From the NCBI GenBank assembly GCA_963971285.1, contig OZ020257.1:10244602-10308601 (forward strand): a stretch of DNA of 64,000 nt, written 5' to 3'. The notes below the pieces were generated by a model. That model did not search any database. It was not told where the DNA came from and saw only the letters and a list, made by a program, of their open reading frames with translations. Positions 20,501 through 31,667 of the stretch are shown here, piece after piece (the stretch's first letter is position 1; every line of letters starts with the position of its first letter). Made by a program: the position numbers and the translations under genes. Origin of the DNA: Astropecten irregularis. Taxonomy: Eukaryota; Echinodermata; Asteroidea; Paxillosida; Astropectinidae.

Positions 20501-21456
20501 AAACAAAGAATTCAATGATAGGCTAAAGTGGAAACACAGAATTCCATGTTAATAGCATATATCTTGGTAACCTGGAATTCAAAGTTTATCGTTGAATTCC
20601 ATGTTTCCGAGATAGCTTGATATAAATGTGCTTCCACATAATTAGCACACTGTGATTGTACGATGAAATAATCACAGTTTTCTGTGTTTGATTTTGAAGG
20701 TTTTCCATGTGTCCGAGATAACGTGTCCGAGATATCCCAGTAACGTGGAAACTTGGATGGTAATTCAAGCTTCCGTACTGAACAGATAGCATACATATGT
20801 AGTACAGTGTACATTACATGTAAAATTTCTCTCCATCTTCGCTGTAATCAGAATCACTTGATCGTTCCAGTTATCTTTCTGCAACTGCTTTAGATGGACT
20901 AGCTAATGTGTTTGTGCCAGGTTGGCATTGCTGGCAAGAATGCCTCTAGAGGGGGATTCCCCTTCGTGAGCCTTAGTTTTAGCACTTTGACTTTTCGGGG
21001 TGTCGTAACGCATGGGTTTTGAAAATCTATAGATGAAATTTTGGTAAAATGTTGCAGCTCACCTCGGCTAGGGCCTACTCTATCCTAGTAGGCATACTAG
21101 TACTAGTACTAGTAGGCCTACTGTAGATCATATCAGTTCTCATCACAAAGTACTAAATCTGTACTTGACAATACTCAGTAGTCCCAAAGTGAAATTCAAT
21201 CGTTACTGGTTCCAAGTAGACACCCTTTATTAATGCAAAAGTGTTTTTAGAAATACAGGAATTATTCCATACAATCAAAATGAACTTACAGCTTGGCAAT
21301 TCCAGCTTTACGTACAGCGGACGACACAGCTTTTATAGCAGTCAAGAGCGAGTTCAGCAACTGGGTCAACTCTCCAGTAGCCCCTGGAAATCGACGCTGC
21401 TCCTCCAGAACAAATCTCGTCAATGTCATGAAATCAGTCTGCAATGAACCAGACAT
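14373..21456 (-). CDS. FBP1: Fructose-1,6-bisphosphatase, complete six-exon gene
   Basis: Hydrolyses fructose-1,6-bisphosphate to fructose-6-phosphate in gluconeogenesis; cytosolic, a homotetramer in animals. Exons on the minus strand are 21456-21290, 19627-19372, 18641-18501, 16916-16779, 15255-15136 and 14561-14373. They join in phase to 336 residues, against about 338 in vertebrates. Counted from the start Met, family landmarks fall at their standard positions: the AMP-site TGELT at 27-31, Glu97 and Glu98, Lys112-Tyr113, metal ligands Asp118 and Asp121 in FDPLDGSSN, and Glu280 in the signature [11 protein letters not shown]. All introns are GT-AG. No frameshift or stop is seen and both catalytic and AMP-inhibition residues are kept, so it should be an active, AMP-regulated enzyme. 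Whether it corresponds to vertebrate FBP1 or FBP2 cannot be told; an invertebrate gene may precede that split. Confidence 0.97.
14724..15041. mobile_element. hAT-like MITE built of GAGTCC repeats, FBP intron 5
   Basis: Ends CAGTGCTGTGA and TCACAGCACTG. Flanks ATTCTACA and ATTCTTCG agree at six of eight positions, as for an aged 8 bp hAT duplication. The interior is an irregular array of GAGTCCGAGACC-like units. Confidence 0.7.
15136..15255 (-). CDS. FBP1: FBP exon 5: active-site strand
   Basis: Forty codons, residues 235-274, with [20 protein letters not shown] and [10 protein letters not shown], which carry the Arg and Tyr residues that bind substrate phosphate in the family. Flanked by AACAG and GTATCC. 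Confidence 0.95.
15355..15573 (+). mobile_element. SINE family S with inverted and tandemly duplicated head
   Basis: A reversed B-box half (GCGGGATTTGAACCAGTGAC) faces a forward half (GTCGCTGGTTCGAA). This fold-back unit of about 60 bases occurs twice in tandem (15372 and 15433) before the normal SINE body. Confidence 0.7.
15832..15945 (+). repeat. Dispersed repeat shared with 40.9 kb
   Basis: GGCCCTCCTAACTCCAAG, GATGAGCAATTTCCAGCAG and TTTATTACTTGTACATG match the later copy; a short piece also occurs near 19160. Confidence 0.6.
16779..16916 (-). CDS. FBP1: FBP exon 4
   Basis: Residues 189-234, [10 protein letters not shown] to SKKTST, in phase 0 at both ends. [10 protein letters not shown] matches the family. 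The donor is GTAAGAAG; reading past it gives unrelated sequence, which places the boundary. Confidence 0.94.
17345..17691 (+). mobile_element. Family B MITE in FBP intron 3
   Basis: CATTGGTAACAAACCAAAAC at the left, CATGCCCTTTAA at the right. The internal GATCTTGGCAAGATC is the B version of the central palindrome. Confidence 0.75.
17829..18176 (+). pseudogene. Decayed THAP-like zinc finger remnant in FBP intron 3
   Basis: An open stretch opposite to FBP. Its residues 38-96 read like a THAP DNA-binding domain: [40 protein letters not shown] domains have C-x(2-4)-C, a FPK motif, a conserved Trp, and C-x2-H-F. Here the expected second Cys is Phe44 and the ligand His is Ser88, so two of four zinc ligands are gone. 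Likely a fossil of a THAP-type transposase (P element-like) or an unrelated THAP gene fragment. The first 37 residues are not recognisable and are probably not coding. Confidence 0.45.
18393..18490 (+). mobile_element. SINE family S with shortened head, beside FBP exon 3
   Basis: GGGCTGGATAGCTCAGTTGG then a deletion of much of the tRNA part, then CAAGTCAATTTTTCTTAG and the start of the body. It ends ten bases from the exon 3 donor. Confidence 0.68.
18501..18641 (-). CDS. FBP1: FBP exon 3
   Basis: Exactly 47 codons, residues 142-188, starting in phase 0 after ACACAG and ending before GTAAGA. It includes [19 protein letters not shown], a highly conserved FBPase segment. A tRNA-derived SINE lies only about ten bases past the donor. 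Confidence 0.95.
18752..18903. mobile_element. 152 bp fold-back MITE, FBP intron 2
   Basis: CAGGGGCCGATTTCATAAAG at the left and its inverse (CTTTGTGAAATCGGCCCCTG) at the right; arms continue with ACTAAGATTAATCTTAAG. Confidence 0.78.
18924..19133. repeat. Fold-back repeat next to the previous MITE
   Basis: ACATGCCAGTAAAGATACAC and GGATGAGAGGATC in the left arm recur inverted in the right arm (GTGTATCTTTACTTGC, GATCCTCTTTG). Confidence 0.65.
19372..19627 (-). CDS. FBP1: FBP exon 2: metal and substrate site
   Basis: Encodes the end of Leu56 and residues 57-141, YGIAG to FGIWRN. Holds Glu97, Glu98, Asp118, Asp121 and the dynamic loop around residues 55-72. Vertebrate genes split this stretch over two exons as I recall; here it is one exon. 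Confidence 0.96.
19700..20082. mobile_element. 383 bp inverted-repeat MITE, FBP intron 1
   Basis: AAGCCCTGTCCGCACTGGAC is perfectly inverted at the right end (20 of 20), with TA on both sides. The interior repeats the AGTGCGGAC word several times, including GTTCAGTGCGGACG near 19770 and AAGTGCGGACACC near 19993. Confidence 0.8.
20451..20773. mobile_element. Inverted-repeat MITE with GAATTCC words, FBP intron 1
   Basis: CAAGCTTGAATTACCATC at the left, GATGGTAATTCAAGCTT at the right. The words GAATTCCATGTT and GTGTCCGAGATA are repeated inside. Confidence 0.68.
21290..21456 (-). CDS. FBP1: FBP exon 1: start codon and AMP-binding N-terminus
   Basis: Encodes residues 1-55 plus two bases of Leu56, from MSGSL to GIAKL. 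The ATG at 21456-21454 is in context AAGATGT. It includes TLTRFV and [12 protein letters not shown], the AMP-binding helix region. The donor GTAAGT is read from 21289 downward. Confidence 0.95.
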
Positions 21457-22061
21457 CTTGCAATAATTTAAAGCCCAAACGTGGAGAGTTTCAGGTACAA
21501 ATACTCGTAAATATCAGCCAACAATGGACCCAGGGATGGCAACTCTGAAGGTCAGATCTGATTTGGTTGACACACTGCGCATGCCAAGCACGACCGGCTA
21601 ATTTTAGGGGTCAATCACATTATAGCCAATCACAAAGCTCAGTTTGAGCACGTGATAGACACACCTCCAATGTAGTAACCTGTTCCTTTGCGTGTTAAAG
21701 TAAGCACAAATGAAAAGGGGTACCACACTATTACATGCGTACGTGTCCGATCGACTCTCCAAACATGCTATGCACTTGATGCAGGTATTCGTGTATATTC
21801 TGTGGGCAGGGGGTCAGGATCGGTGGACGTACGGCATGAAATTTAGCTTTGTGAGCATAGATGCAAAGAATCCAGGAACCTTCCACAATGGATATTAAGC
21901 CTTAATAATCAATTTATTCAGGCAACAAAATCGACTTAAATCGGTTTGAGTTCACTGATGCACATTGCCTCGCCTCAAATAATAACATCATTGGACTGAT
22001 GTTTGAAAGTTACAGCCTCGAGAAATACCAATAAGAATCTGAAATCCCATTTTCCTTTTAG

Positions 22062-22433
22062 TTAAAGGTAATATCATACTTTGGATTTTTATTAAAGAAA
22101 TACAAGTTCATAGGCAAAAATATCAAGACAGATACAGTAACAGTCATCTGTGAAAATTTCAGTCCCACACGGTGCCCACTTTTTGAGAAACCGTCAGTGA
22201 AAAACAGCCACAGTATTTCTTAAGTGTTTTCTCTTTTATTTTTGATCTTTTAAAAGATCAAAAAGATTTTTGGTCGTCGTTTTACTAATTTCTGGATAAA
22301 TACACCGTTTCAGGCGGAAAAAAATTAACGGTATGTTTCTACCACCACTATCTGCATACTATTACTCTCAGTAATGAGTTATACGTAAATCTGTGAAAAG
22401 TTCTGTTTTGGTTTCTTACCAAAGTATGATATT
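22062..22433 (-). mobile_element. Family A MITE
   Basis: Left end TTAAAGGTAATATCATAC; the right end decays at ACCAAAGTATGATATTT. Upstream of FBP by about 600 bases. Confidence 0.83.
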
Positions 22434-22680
22434 TTTCAATAGAAACAAATTGTACGTGTTTATTTTTGACCAATATAAGTCAATAAACATAAAACTAAAC
22501 AAAATGGACCTATTCTTGTGACCCAGATTAAGTTGACATTAATATTTATGTTTAGAATTTAAATATTATTTCAAATAAAATTTCAAATATTTTCTTTAGT
22601 AAAATCGGCTTAGCACCAGTCAACATGGCCGTTTTCAGGGTATTTTGCCATTGATCTCCATAATACACTGGATAGGACAC

Positions 22681-22904
22681 CAGTGGCGTCACCAGACTTT
22701 TGAGTCTGGGGGGGGGGGGCACAAGGGGGGCACTAGCAATTGTTGGGGGGGCACTACAATATATATTATATTTTTTTAAACCAACCCAAATCTCAAATGG
22801 GGGGGCACAAGGGGGGGGGGGGGGCACGGGGTTTTACCGGGGGGGGGGGGGGGGGGGCACGTGCCCCCCCTGCCCCCCCCCCCCCCCCCTTGGCGACGCC
22901 ACTG
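22681..22904. mobile_element. hAT-like MITE with G/C runs and exact 8 bp target duplication
   Basis: CAGTGGCGTC and GACGCCACTG are the ends. TAGGACAC precedes (22673-22680) and follows (22905-22912) exactly. The interior is almost entirely GGGGGGCAC words and long G or C tracts. Confidence 0.85.
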
Positions 22905-23744
22905 TAGGACACGCGTATTCTTTTTGTACAGCGCTTCCTGTAAAAACGCGTGGTCCCGTTTAGGAGGGTTGCGCATGCGCTGATGAATGCCATCATGATA
23001 GTTCACAGTAGTTATTTATAGATAAAATTAGGCTAACTGAATACAATATCGTTGAGTTGATGAGTTTTGTTTGCTCCAAATTAAAAAAAATTATCGCCAC
23101 CCTGCCAAATAAGTTACCGGCAAACTACAGCTTACTGCGATCATTCAAAAAAAGGCAAATGAAATAAGGATTCTAGAATTATTTTCAAATAAAGTTATAA
23201 TTATTCCCACACACTTATTTATATTGCAGACTAAAACGCTTACTTATGGAATCAAATCCCTCTTTTTGTGTCATCCCTGCACCCGGCATTCGTAGGCCTA
23301 CATCCGCAAAAGCATAACACATCCTATAATCCATAGTAATTAAGGTATTTCCTCCAAAAGTTTAATTCTAAACCACTCGAAAATCAGCAAAATATATGGT
23401 AAATGTATTGCCCCAACCCCCAAACTTCATTTGTTTGTGTTGAGTACGGTCTATGCGCCGACCCGCGCTTGAAGTTTCTAAACCCTCCTGAGCAAACGCG
23501 TGCGTTACAAAAGATGGCGCGCGATGTCCTATCCAGTGTATTATGGAGATCAATGGTATTTCCTTTTTGGATGGACTTATCTCAACAATTCATTCGTCAC
23601 CCTATAGAAACTATAAATAAACATTTAATTTTTCAGCTTCATTTTGGCTTATAGCTAGACTTGGGGCTTGGTTGTTGAGCTTCTGAGTATTTTCAATATT
23701 TTTTTTTTTAAATAGCCAGCATGGGAGCCTATGTGAAATTATTT

Positions 23745-24700
23745 AAGCCCTTTTCACACTGCACAGCCAATCCCCGGGAAATAAATCCCCGGGAAATTCC
23801 CGGGGATTTTTTACCCCACCAACACCCCAGCAATCATTCACACTAGACCTTTTTGAAAACTCCCGGGGATACTATTTCCCGGGAATATGCACGATCGTTT
23901 CACACTGTAAACAATCCCCGGGGAATGTGTAACACGGAGGGCACCCACCCGGAAGTTTGCAAAGGAGTCGTGGGCGGAAGTTCAATCCCACAATGCCGCG
24001 CGCGCGCCTTGGCAATAAAGCAGTTGTTTATATCAACGAACGAGAGTCGAGTACAGTGCACTAGTGCAGCAGTACGTACGTGTACATTTGACTATTGACA
24101 GGGCATGCAGGAAGTAACACACAATGTACATGTGTACACAATGCCACGCGTGACGCATCATAAACGACTGGTACCCAACCACATGGGACGTAACAAATAC
24201 CCGAACGCGAAAAGGGAACTAGACGGCATCGTTGTTCACGATACTTATTTTATGACATTATAAACCATTCCCTTTTCTAATATAATTTAAAAGGTTAATG
24301 ATTTGTTTAATTGGTAAACGTTATTATTTATTTTTTGGTAAGTAACGTGGATATATTTATAAAAAACCAAGTCAAGTATACTGCATTACAATTTTAAGTT
24401 ACCGCGCGAATTATTTGGCGCGCTAATCGTGACCCTATGACCTTCCGAGAAAGCCGTGGACGCAAATCGGTGGGGTAAGTTGAAACCCGGGGCCGACGTT
24501 CACACTAGTTGCTATTCCCCGGGAAAAGCGCAAAACCCCGGGGATTTCGGCTTTAACCCTACTCCCGAGCAGGGGTGAATATTCCCCGGGAAATAGCTAT
24601 TTCCCGGGGATTTCATTGGTAGTGTGAAAGGTCCGACCAAAATACCCCGGCAACACCCCACCAATTTCCCGGGGAATTTGTCTAGTGTGAAAACCCCTTT
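23745..24700. mobile_element. About 956 bp element with CCCGGGG-rich arms
   Basis: AAGCCCTTTTCACACT at the left, AGTGTGAAAACCCCTTT at the right. Both arms are packed with CCCCGGGAA words over about 190 bases and again over the last 200. The middle (24000-24480) is unrelated unique-looking sequence without a convincing ORF. Confidence 0.7.
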
Positions 24701-24723
24701 ACTGGGGTGTACCCCTAAGGCTT

Positions 24724-24917
24724 TGTCATTGAGAGTTTACTGGACATGCTCGAGTGATTTTCGTTGAACAGGGCATTGACAATCATGCACTTCACGGCCA
24801 GTTTCACTAGATTCGTAAGACTTTCGTTCTGGCCAAGTGGTTAGGGCGTCGGATTCTGAGTCGCGTGCACCGGGTTCGAGCCTCATGGCTCGAACCCGGT
24901 GCACGCGACTCAGAATC
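24724..24917 (+). mobile_element. tRNA(Ser/Leu)-related SINE ending in a perfect hairpin
   Basis: Leader CAGGGCATTGACAATC, A box TGGCCAAGTGGTTAGGGC, B box GGGTTCGAGCC. From about 24851 the 3' half is repeated inverted around TCAT (GGCTCGAACCCGGTGC back to CAGAATCC). Confidence 0.68.
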
Positions 24918-24929
24918 CTAAGCCCTATA

Positions 24930-25685
24930 TTAACGTCGACATACTTTGGTTTTTGTCAAAGAAATACAGATTCATGGGCCAAAATATCAAGACAGTTTCT
25001 AGTAACGGTCATCTGTGAACATTTCAGTCCCATACGGTTCACACTTTTTGAGAAAATCATAAAAAACAGCCACAGTATTTCTTTTAAGTCTTTTCTCTTT
25101 TATTTTTGATCTTTTAAATTTAAAAGATCAAAAAGATGTTCGGCCGACGTTGTATGACCAATTTCCGGATAAATACACCATTTCGGGAGAAAAGATTTTA
25201 ACGGTAGGTTTCTACCAGCACCATCTTCATATCCTGAAAGTTATATAAATCTGCGATTATTTCTGTTTTGGTTCTTTAAAGGGATTGCATACGTTTGGTA
25301 ATTTGAGCCTATTGTTTGTTTCAAACCAATTTAATTGTATATATATACCATAAAACTAACCTGTGAAAGTTTCAGTTCAAAAGGTGGTAGCGTTTTTGAG
25401 ATTTTGGCGACAAACTAGAGCGGTTATTTCACGCCAGATAACAGTTAGTCAATAGCTGAGAAGCGTTACGGCCATAACGCTTCTCAGATTCATAATTTTT
25501 GGAGATAAAAAGTGACATATTTTTCCATAACCGCGGCACTTCGAATTGAACGTTTCTCAATATGCATTATACTATCCAAAGCAGCTGTACTTCTCACCAA
25601 GGAAATTTTTATTGCCAAACAATTTTAAGAGTCATTACCAAGCGTATGCAATGCCTTTAATACCAAAGTATGATACTACCTTTAA
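24930..25685 (-). mobile_element. Family A MITE interrupted by a family C MITE
   Basis: A copy runs to 25275, resumes at 25661 with TACCAAAGTATGATACTACC and ends in TTAA at 25682-25685. The gap is exactly the C element. Confidence 0.82.
25276..25660 (+). mobile_element. Family C MITE (TTAA ends), nested copy
   Basis: TTAAAGGGATTGCATACG to GCGTATGCAATGCCTTTAA. The interior contains the hairpin CTGAGAAGCGTTACGGCC with its inverse, and GAGCGGTTATTTCACGCC. Confidence 0.87.
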
Positions 25686-25757
25686 GCAGGAGAAATTATT
25701 CAGTGCGCGGACGTGACATTTTCGCTCGTATTGAAATAGTTCCTAATACATCGAAGT

Positions 25758-26106
25758 TTAAAGGTATACTATCATACTTTGGTAGCATACCGAAACAGAC
25801 ATTTTCACAGATTTACCTACAACTTAGCCTCAATTTTTTATTTATTCTGCCTGAAATGCTGTATTAATCAAGAAAAGAGTAAAACCAATGACCAAAAACA
25901 ATTTTTATCTTTTCAAGATAGCAAATAACGGTGGAACGATTTTAAAAATACTGTGGGTGTTTTTCACTGTTTTCTCAAAAAGTTGGCATGCACCGTATGC
26001 GAATGAAAGTTTCACAGATGACATTTACTGTATCTTCCTCGATATGTTTGCCCATGAATCTGCATTATTTTCTTTGACAAAAACCAAAGTATGATATTAC
26101 CTTTAA
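25758..26106 (+). mobile_element. Family A MITE
   Basis: TTAAAGGTATACTATCATAC to ATGATATTACCTTTAA. A subfamily with GCATACCGAAACAG near the left end. Confidence 0.83.
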
Positions 26107-27063
26107 TATAGACGGTTCATAAATTCAGGTCCATTATAGGCCCCTGGGCCTATAGTTGCTACTTCTTCACATTGGTTCGATCCGGCTTTGCGACACTGAG
26201 CATGAGAAGCTTATATAGTGTCACATACAACTACATGAAGTAGTTTTATGTTAATTGACCATAATGATGCAAAATGCTGCCGAAGAACCACACAAGGAAG
26301 TACTGATCATCTCATGTTTCTAAGTTCACATCCGAATCATACTTTTTGTCAGAGTGAAATCCTATTATGAGCATTCGGATTGAGATTCAAAATAATGTAA
26401 AAAAATACGTAAAAAATCACGTCAGGTTTATAATGACGTATTTGCCCCTTGAAAGAAATAATATATCCCCAATTAGGTATGAAATAGCAATCTTAGATGG
26501 TATGGAAGAAAACGAACACTATTATTGGCCCCCTGTCAGAAAAGTTTCCTCCAATACATTTTTCAAAAGTTTTTCACCTGGAACATTCCCTCCCCAAACC
26601 TGTAAGATAAAAATCCTCCTGCGAGCGGAGCTATACAATATAGGCGGACTTCATTTGATAAGTCGTCACGCTATTACGGTTTTTAGCACGTCGTCCCAGA
26701 TGGGTGGAGACCAGTAAATAATTTTCCATATGCTCCCATGCTAAATGGCCAATTTCAAAAAAATATTAAAAACACTCAGAAGTTTCTCAGACACTCAAGT
26801 CATACACCAAAATGAAGCTGAAAACCTCAATTTTCATTTTCATTTCAATTTTCTATTAGGGTAACCAATGACTTTTTGAGAAAAATCCATCCTAATTGAA
26901 AACGGCCATGTTGACTGGTGCCTCCCCTACATGCCAAAGTAAAGCGACTTTAGGGCCCTATTTCACCCAAACAGCTCAAAGTTGAAAGTCCAAACTCTGG
27001 TGACCGGGTTCCATCCATTTTCTTTACAAAACTTCCCAGGTATAGGGCTCCCCAGCTGACGCT

Positions 27064-27554
27064 TTAAGGATGCACCACACTAAATAGCTCAAAAATCAAT
27101 GCGCCGAGCTGATTATCATAATGTGTGTACCCTCAAATGTTTTTTAAATATGCAATTTGGGGGGTCGTGCAATTAATATATTGTGTAATTTTGACTGGTT
27201 ATGACAACCTGGGGGTTCAGTGCTTCGGCCTGTTGTGGAGACTTGAGATATTTTGGTTTAAAATCCGGTCCTACATTGTCTTGAACGTGGAGGGTTGCTT
27301 CATGAAAACTCGTAGCAAGTCGGTTACGAAATAAGGACAATTCGGGGGTGTTTTTTTCTTGGGGCAATTAGCAAAAAATCCAATCGGTTACCCATCAAAA
27401 AATTGAAAAGAATTGGGTAGATGAGAGTTCACACTATCATTAACACTATTGCACCAACAACTGAGAAACTTCTGGATGGTGATTTTTGAACTGTGAAGTT
27501 GAGGGATTTTACACTAAGGTCAATGGGAGTTTATTTAGTGTGGTGCACCCTTAA
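27064..27554. mobile_element. TTAA-bounded MITE, family G
   Basis: TTAAGGATGCACCACACTAA at the left, and its inverse ending GTGTGGTGCACCCTTAA at the right, enclose 491 bases. The interior is not self-complementary in the way family A is. Confidence 0.75.
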
Positions 27555-28589
27555 GAGAAAAAATTGTGAGGGTAAGTAGCATAGCGCCACCTAGCGTTGG
27601 TTTGAAACCCATTCAGCCAAGCTGATGTTGGAAAGCTCGTGACATACTAGTAATGAAAGGTTCATAGCGGCAGTTGGAATCGTGTCCTGCTCGCGTGCGC
27701 TCCCATCGATTTATTTTTTAGCGCGCCAACTTGTCTCCAATTAAACCTTTGTATGAAATTACTCTGAATCTTGGGCTGACTTGGACATCACTCCGTGCCT
27801 CGCTCAGGTCCCGACGGGTCGGTGCATCTTTGATAATCGCAGGGTTTCACTGCAGCCTGAATAATACCTCAACCTTGGCAGTGACAAATGGAACGATGTA
27901 GCCGGCTAAAGGTGAGTCAATGACTAACGGGGTTCCATGGGTGTTGTAGTCGGGTGAAATAGAGTAGAGATACCGGCTATAGGCTGCATGCTGAGCTAAA
28001 AAGCAAAACTCGCTACTCTGAAAATATAGAAAATCGATGCCATTTCGTTTTCAGTGTACCACTTACTGGGAATATAAAAATTACAAGCAAAATGATGTAC
28101 GCATATTGTTTTATCTCCTTTGATGCATTAACAAAAAAACCCCAAATAACCGTGTATGATAATTATTTCAAACAAGCAGTATTGAAGAATGCCATGCATG
28201 AAATAATTATTGATTGTGGTGATCATTTTCTGTGTGTCCTATTATAGGCCTAGGCCTATATTCAGGTCCAGACACAGTTCATTTGTACATCACGCATGTT
28301 ATCTATTACTTTTGTATTCACTGTTTATACCACTAGGGTATGTCACTTTTCACATTTTCATTAAAATGGAAACGTACGACGCGCAGAGATTTCATGAAAT
28401 AAACACCGCCCGACAGGAAATGAATATTATGGAAAGTTGGGCAGCTCATCCATTGCAACATGCTTGGTCTGATGTGATCAGTTTGTGTGCAATTTAATAC
28501 CTGCCTTTTTCAGACATGTTGATTGAAATCAGATTGTGTTGGTTTCTTTTGGGATCCGTACAGAAGTGAAATTCGTTTTTTATTTTGTC

Positions 28590-28955
28590 TTAAAGGTAGT
28601 ATCATACTTTGGTAAGAGACCAAAACAGAAATGTTCACAGATTTACATATAACTTTCAGGGTATGAAGATGATGATGCTAGAAACATACCGTTAACATTT
28701 TTCCGCCTGAAATGGTTTATTTATCGAGAAATTAATAAAACAACGACCAGAAATCTTTTTGATCTTTTTAAAGATCAACAATAAAAGAGAAAAAACTTAA
28801 GAAATACTTCGGCCGTTTTTCACGATTTTCTCAAAAAGTGGGTACCGTATGGGACTGAAATTTTCACAGATGACTGTGACTGTATCTTCCTTGATATTTG
28901 TATCCATGAATCTGGACTTCTTTGACAAAAAAACAAAGTATGATACTGCCTTTAA
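28590..28955 (+). mobile_element. Family A MITE
   Basis: TTAA-bounded and complete, with GATCTTTTTAAAGATC at the centre. Confidence 0.87.
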
Positions 28956-31667
28956 AGAGTGGCAATTCAAAAATAAATCCCTATATCAGTTGAAACCTAA
29001 AAGGACCAGACGTTTTCTAGTGCAACGCAGTCAATCAAATATAATTTATGTTATATTTATTTGAATCTTCACCAGATTCATCGTTTTGTAAGGGAGGTAT
29101 CAGAGTGATTTTCACCAGAAGTCATACAGTTTCATTCTTTACAGTTAAACAAAAAAAAATTATAACATTATTGACATCGTGACATGCATATTCTTGTAGT
29201 GGTATACATAGTATTCTTATCATGTCTAGACCGATTGAAAGGAGAGCCTTTTTAGATAACATTTTTGATAATGAGTTTAAAAGTATCAATGTAAAAACAT
29301 GGATTAATTGGAATTACCATCTATCTTTTAAAAAGTGTTGTGGACTCTTTATACAAGGAGTATTTTTTCTGTAGGTTGTTTTAAATAAGCCTTTACTGTC
29401 TTTTATATCTACACTTTTGATATGCTTGATTTTTAATCAAATTAAGATCGTTTGAAATTCAAATTACACAAGGAAAGCCATCCCTCATAGTCATAGCAAA
29501 TCATTAGCTTCAGAAATTTGATACGATATAAGCATTAAATTAAATACTGACTGCAGCCATTTTTTTTGATAAAATGATTAACCTTATAATGAACATTAGA
29601 TGCGGCGACGCACCATGCATCTTTACACACAATTACTAGGGAAAATACATTGGAACTTATATCAGGGATAAGGTGTTATAATCAATCTAGGTCTCGATAT
29701 TCAGATTTAAATCTACAAGTTGATCAGGAATGGCATTTCGCAGTAGCAATGATAGAAAACAGGACTCGACATTAAAATTAATTTTGCAAATTACGATAAA
29801 AACATTGGATCGCGCGTGTAACATTTTAAACATTGGCGATAATCGCTGTAATGGCAAAATCGGCAGACCACCGGGCGTATTCGATATGATGGGGAGCTGC
29901 ACATGGGACTTTATATAGTTCAGTGATCGAGTAGATATTTAAAAAAAATTCTAGTGATGATTTTAGATATCGATTTCCCCTAGATGACTGTGCATCACAT
30001 GGCACAACCGTCCACACACATCACAACCCATTTGAACCGTTCGTGTTGAACATTTAGTCCTACGGATCGAGAAAAACCCCACAAACTCACTCCAGCAACT
30101 GTCATCTTGTTTTCGTGATTCCGGCGGCTTCTTTGATGATACCTTGGATACCTGGCTAAAATTAATCAAGCACATGCAACGAATCGCTCAGTATTATTCC
30201 TTTACCAAGTCCCTCTCAATGGCAATTGTTATTCTGTTTTCATTGAAGTACTACAGAAACATGTGCCCTTGACAGATTCACACAGCTGTCGCTGGTTCGT
30301 GTAATGCTTCCCAGACTAGTCATATGTCTGTTGCATGTGGTGATACTAAAATATAATTTGTCTGCAGATGTGAAGTTCACGAAAATAATCATCGCAGCTA
30401 TTGTACGTGGGGTCGCTGATGTCTTTGTGTGGTGGAAATTATATCGCGGTTTGAAATCCATTGAAAGGGAGAATTGTATCTATTTCGGAAATTAAAACTT
30501 GTAAAAAAAATTAAAGACTCTGCAATTGTATACAGCAGTAAGTGGGTTGACTAAAAAGATATTTCACTTTACTTACTACGTAGCTGAGATTTCATGGTTT
30601 GCACCAGGTTTCGTGGTTTATTTATGTTATCATTGCATGTATATATCTTGTTATTGTCATCTATTTAAGCCCGACATATTGGAATTATATAAATCGATTA
30701 TTTACTCACGCGATATTACATTTCGTGGACATTGCCAGCAGTTTATTGCAATTTGTTCCACTGTTAAAAATAGGACACATATTTCGTCACACGAAAGATT
30801 TTCTCACAAATTATGCATGTGCCTGCATCTATACATGCATGTACGTGCATTGCAGATATATTGCCACCAGTATATTACCTGACATCATTACAAACCAGGT
30901 AGTCACATCAAGTTTGGCATGACTTCACACTGTAGCTGTACACAGTGTAGGCCTATGAGCCTAGTCATGCTTGTCAAAACGCTGATACCGTATATGCATG
31001 CATTGCTTGTCTTATAGTGTCTAACGCTTCCTCCTTCAACAAGCAACTCATTTCTTGGGCGCCGGAGAGTTTTCTTGCTGATAAATTCACTAATGATAAA
31101 TTAAATATTAATTTAGTTGGCCAAAAGCTTACATTGTGATGACAAGCATTGGGTCACCAGCATACAAAATCACAATGTGCCGTGGGGGTTTATAATTATA
31201 AACGGTATATTATACAAGTAGGTTACACATGACATATTGTGATTATAATAAACAAATAGTACATTCAACTTGCATACTAAGTATTATTGACGAATGGTAT
31301 ACAGGTAAATCCGTAGCGATCACCGTGACATATAACCAATTGAATTATACCACAAAATCATCTATACTGTGCAGATAATTATACATGTGCATTTCTACAT
31401 AAATGTTTTACATCATGGATGCCCCTGGCTTAGTCCTATTTTTGATTTTGAACTGCCAACTTCATTTTTTATCGTGGTCGAATGAAATGAAGCAAAGCAA
31501 TAATATGTAAATTGATATGCATGGGTCGATTTTCTTTTTTTGAATGAGAAATGTTATCCCTGTTGTTGAGCTCATACACTCTTCAAATTATGGTATGACA
31601 TGTTCTCCATTTAGGGACAATATGTACTTATTATTTCATCTCTGACTCACAACATTATGAGGCTAAA

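Larger units (their letters stand above)
26107..31667. other. No gene recognised apart from MITEs
   Basis: Outside the G and A copies this is AT-rich unique-looking sequence. Open stretches near 26367, 28210 and 30526 show no family resemblance. Confidence 0.45.

Noticed and set aside
22552-23006. Proline- and glycine-rich ORFs on both strands
   Set aside because: They are translations of G/C homopolymer tracts in a hAT-like MITE.
30526-30922. Possible membrane protein exons
   Set aside because: Overlapping AT-rich frames give hydrophobic text, but without splice signals or a family match.
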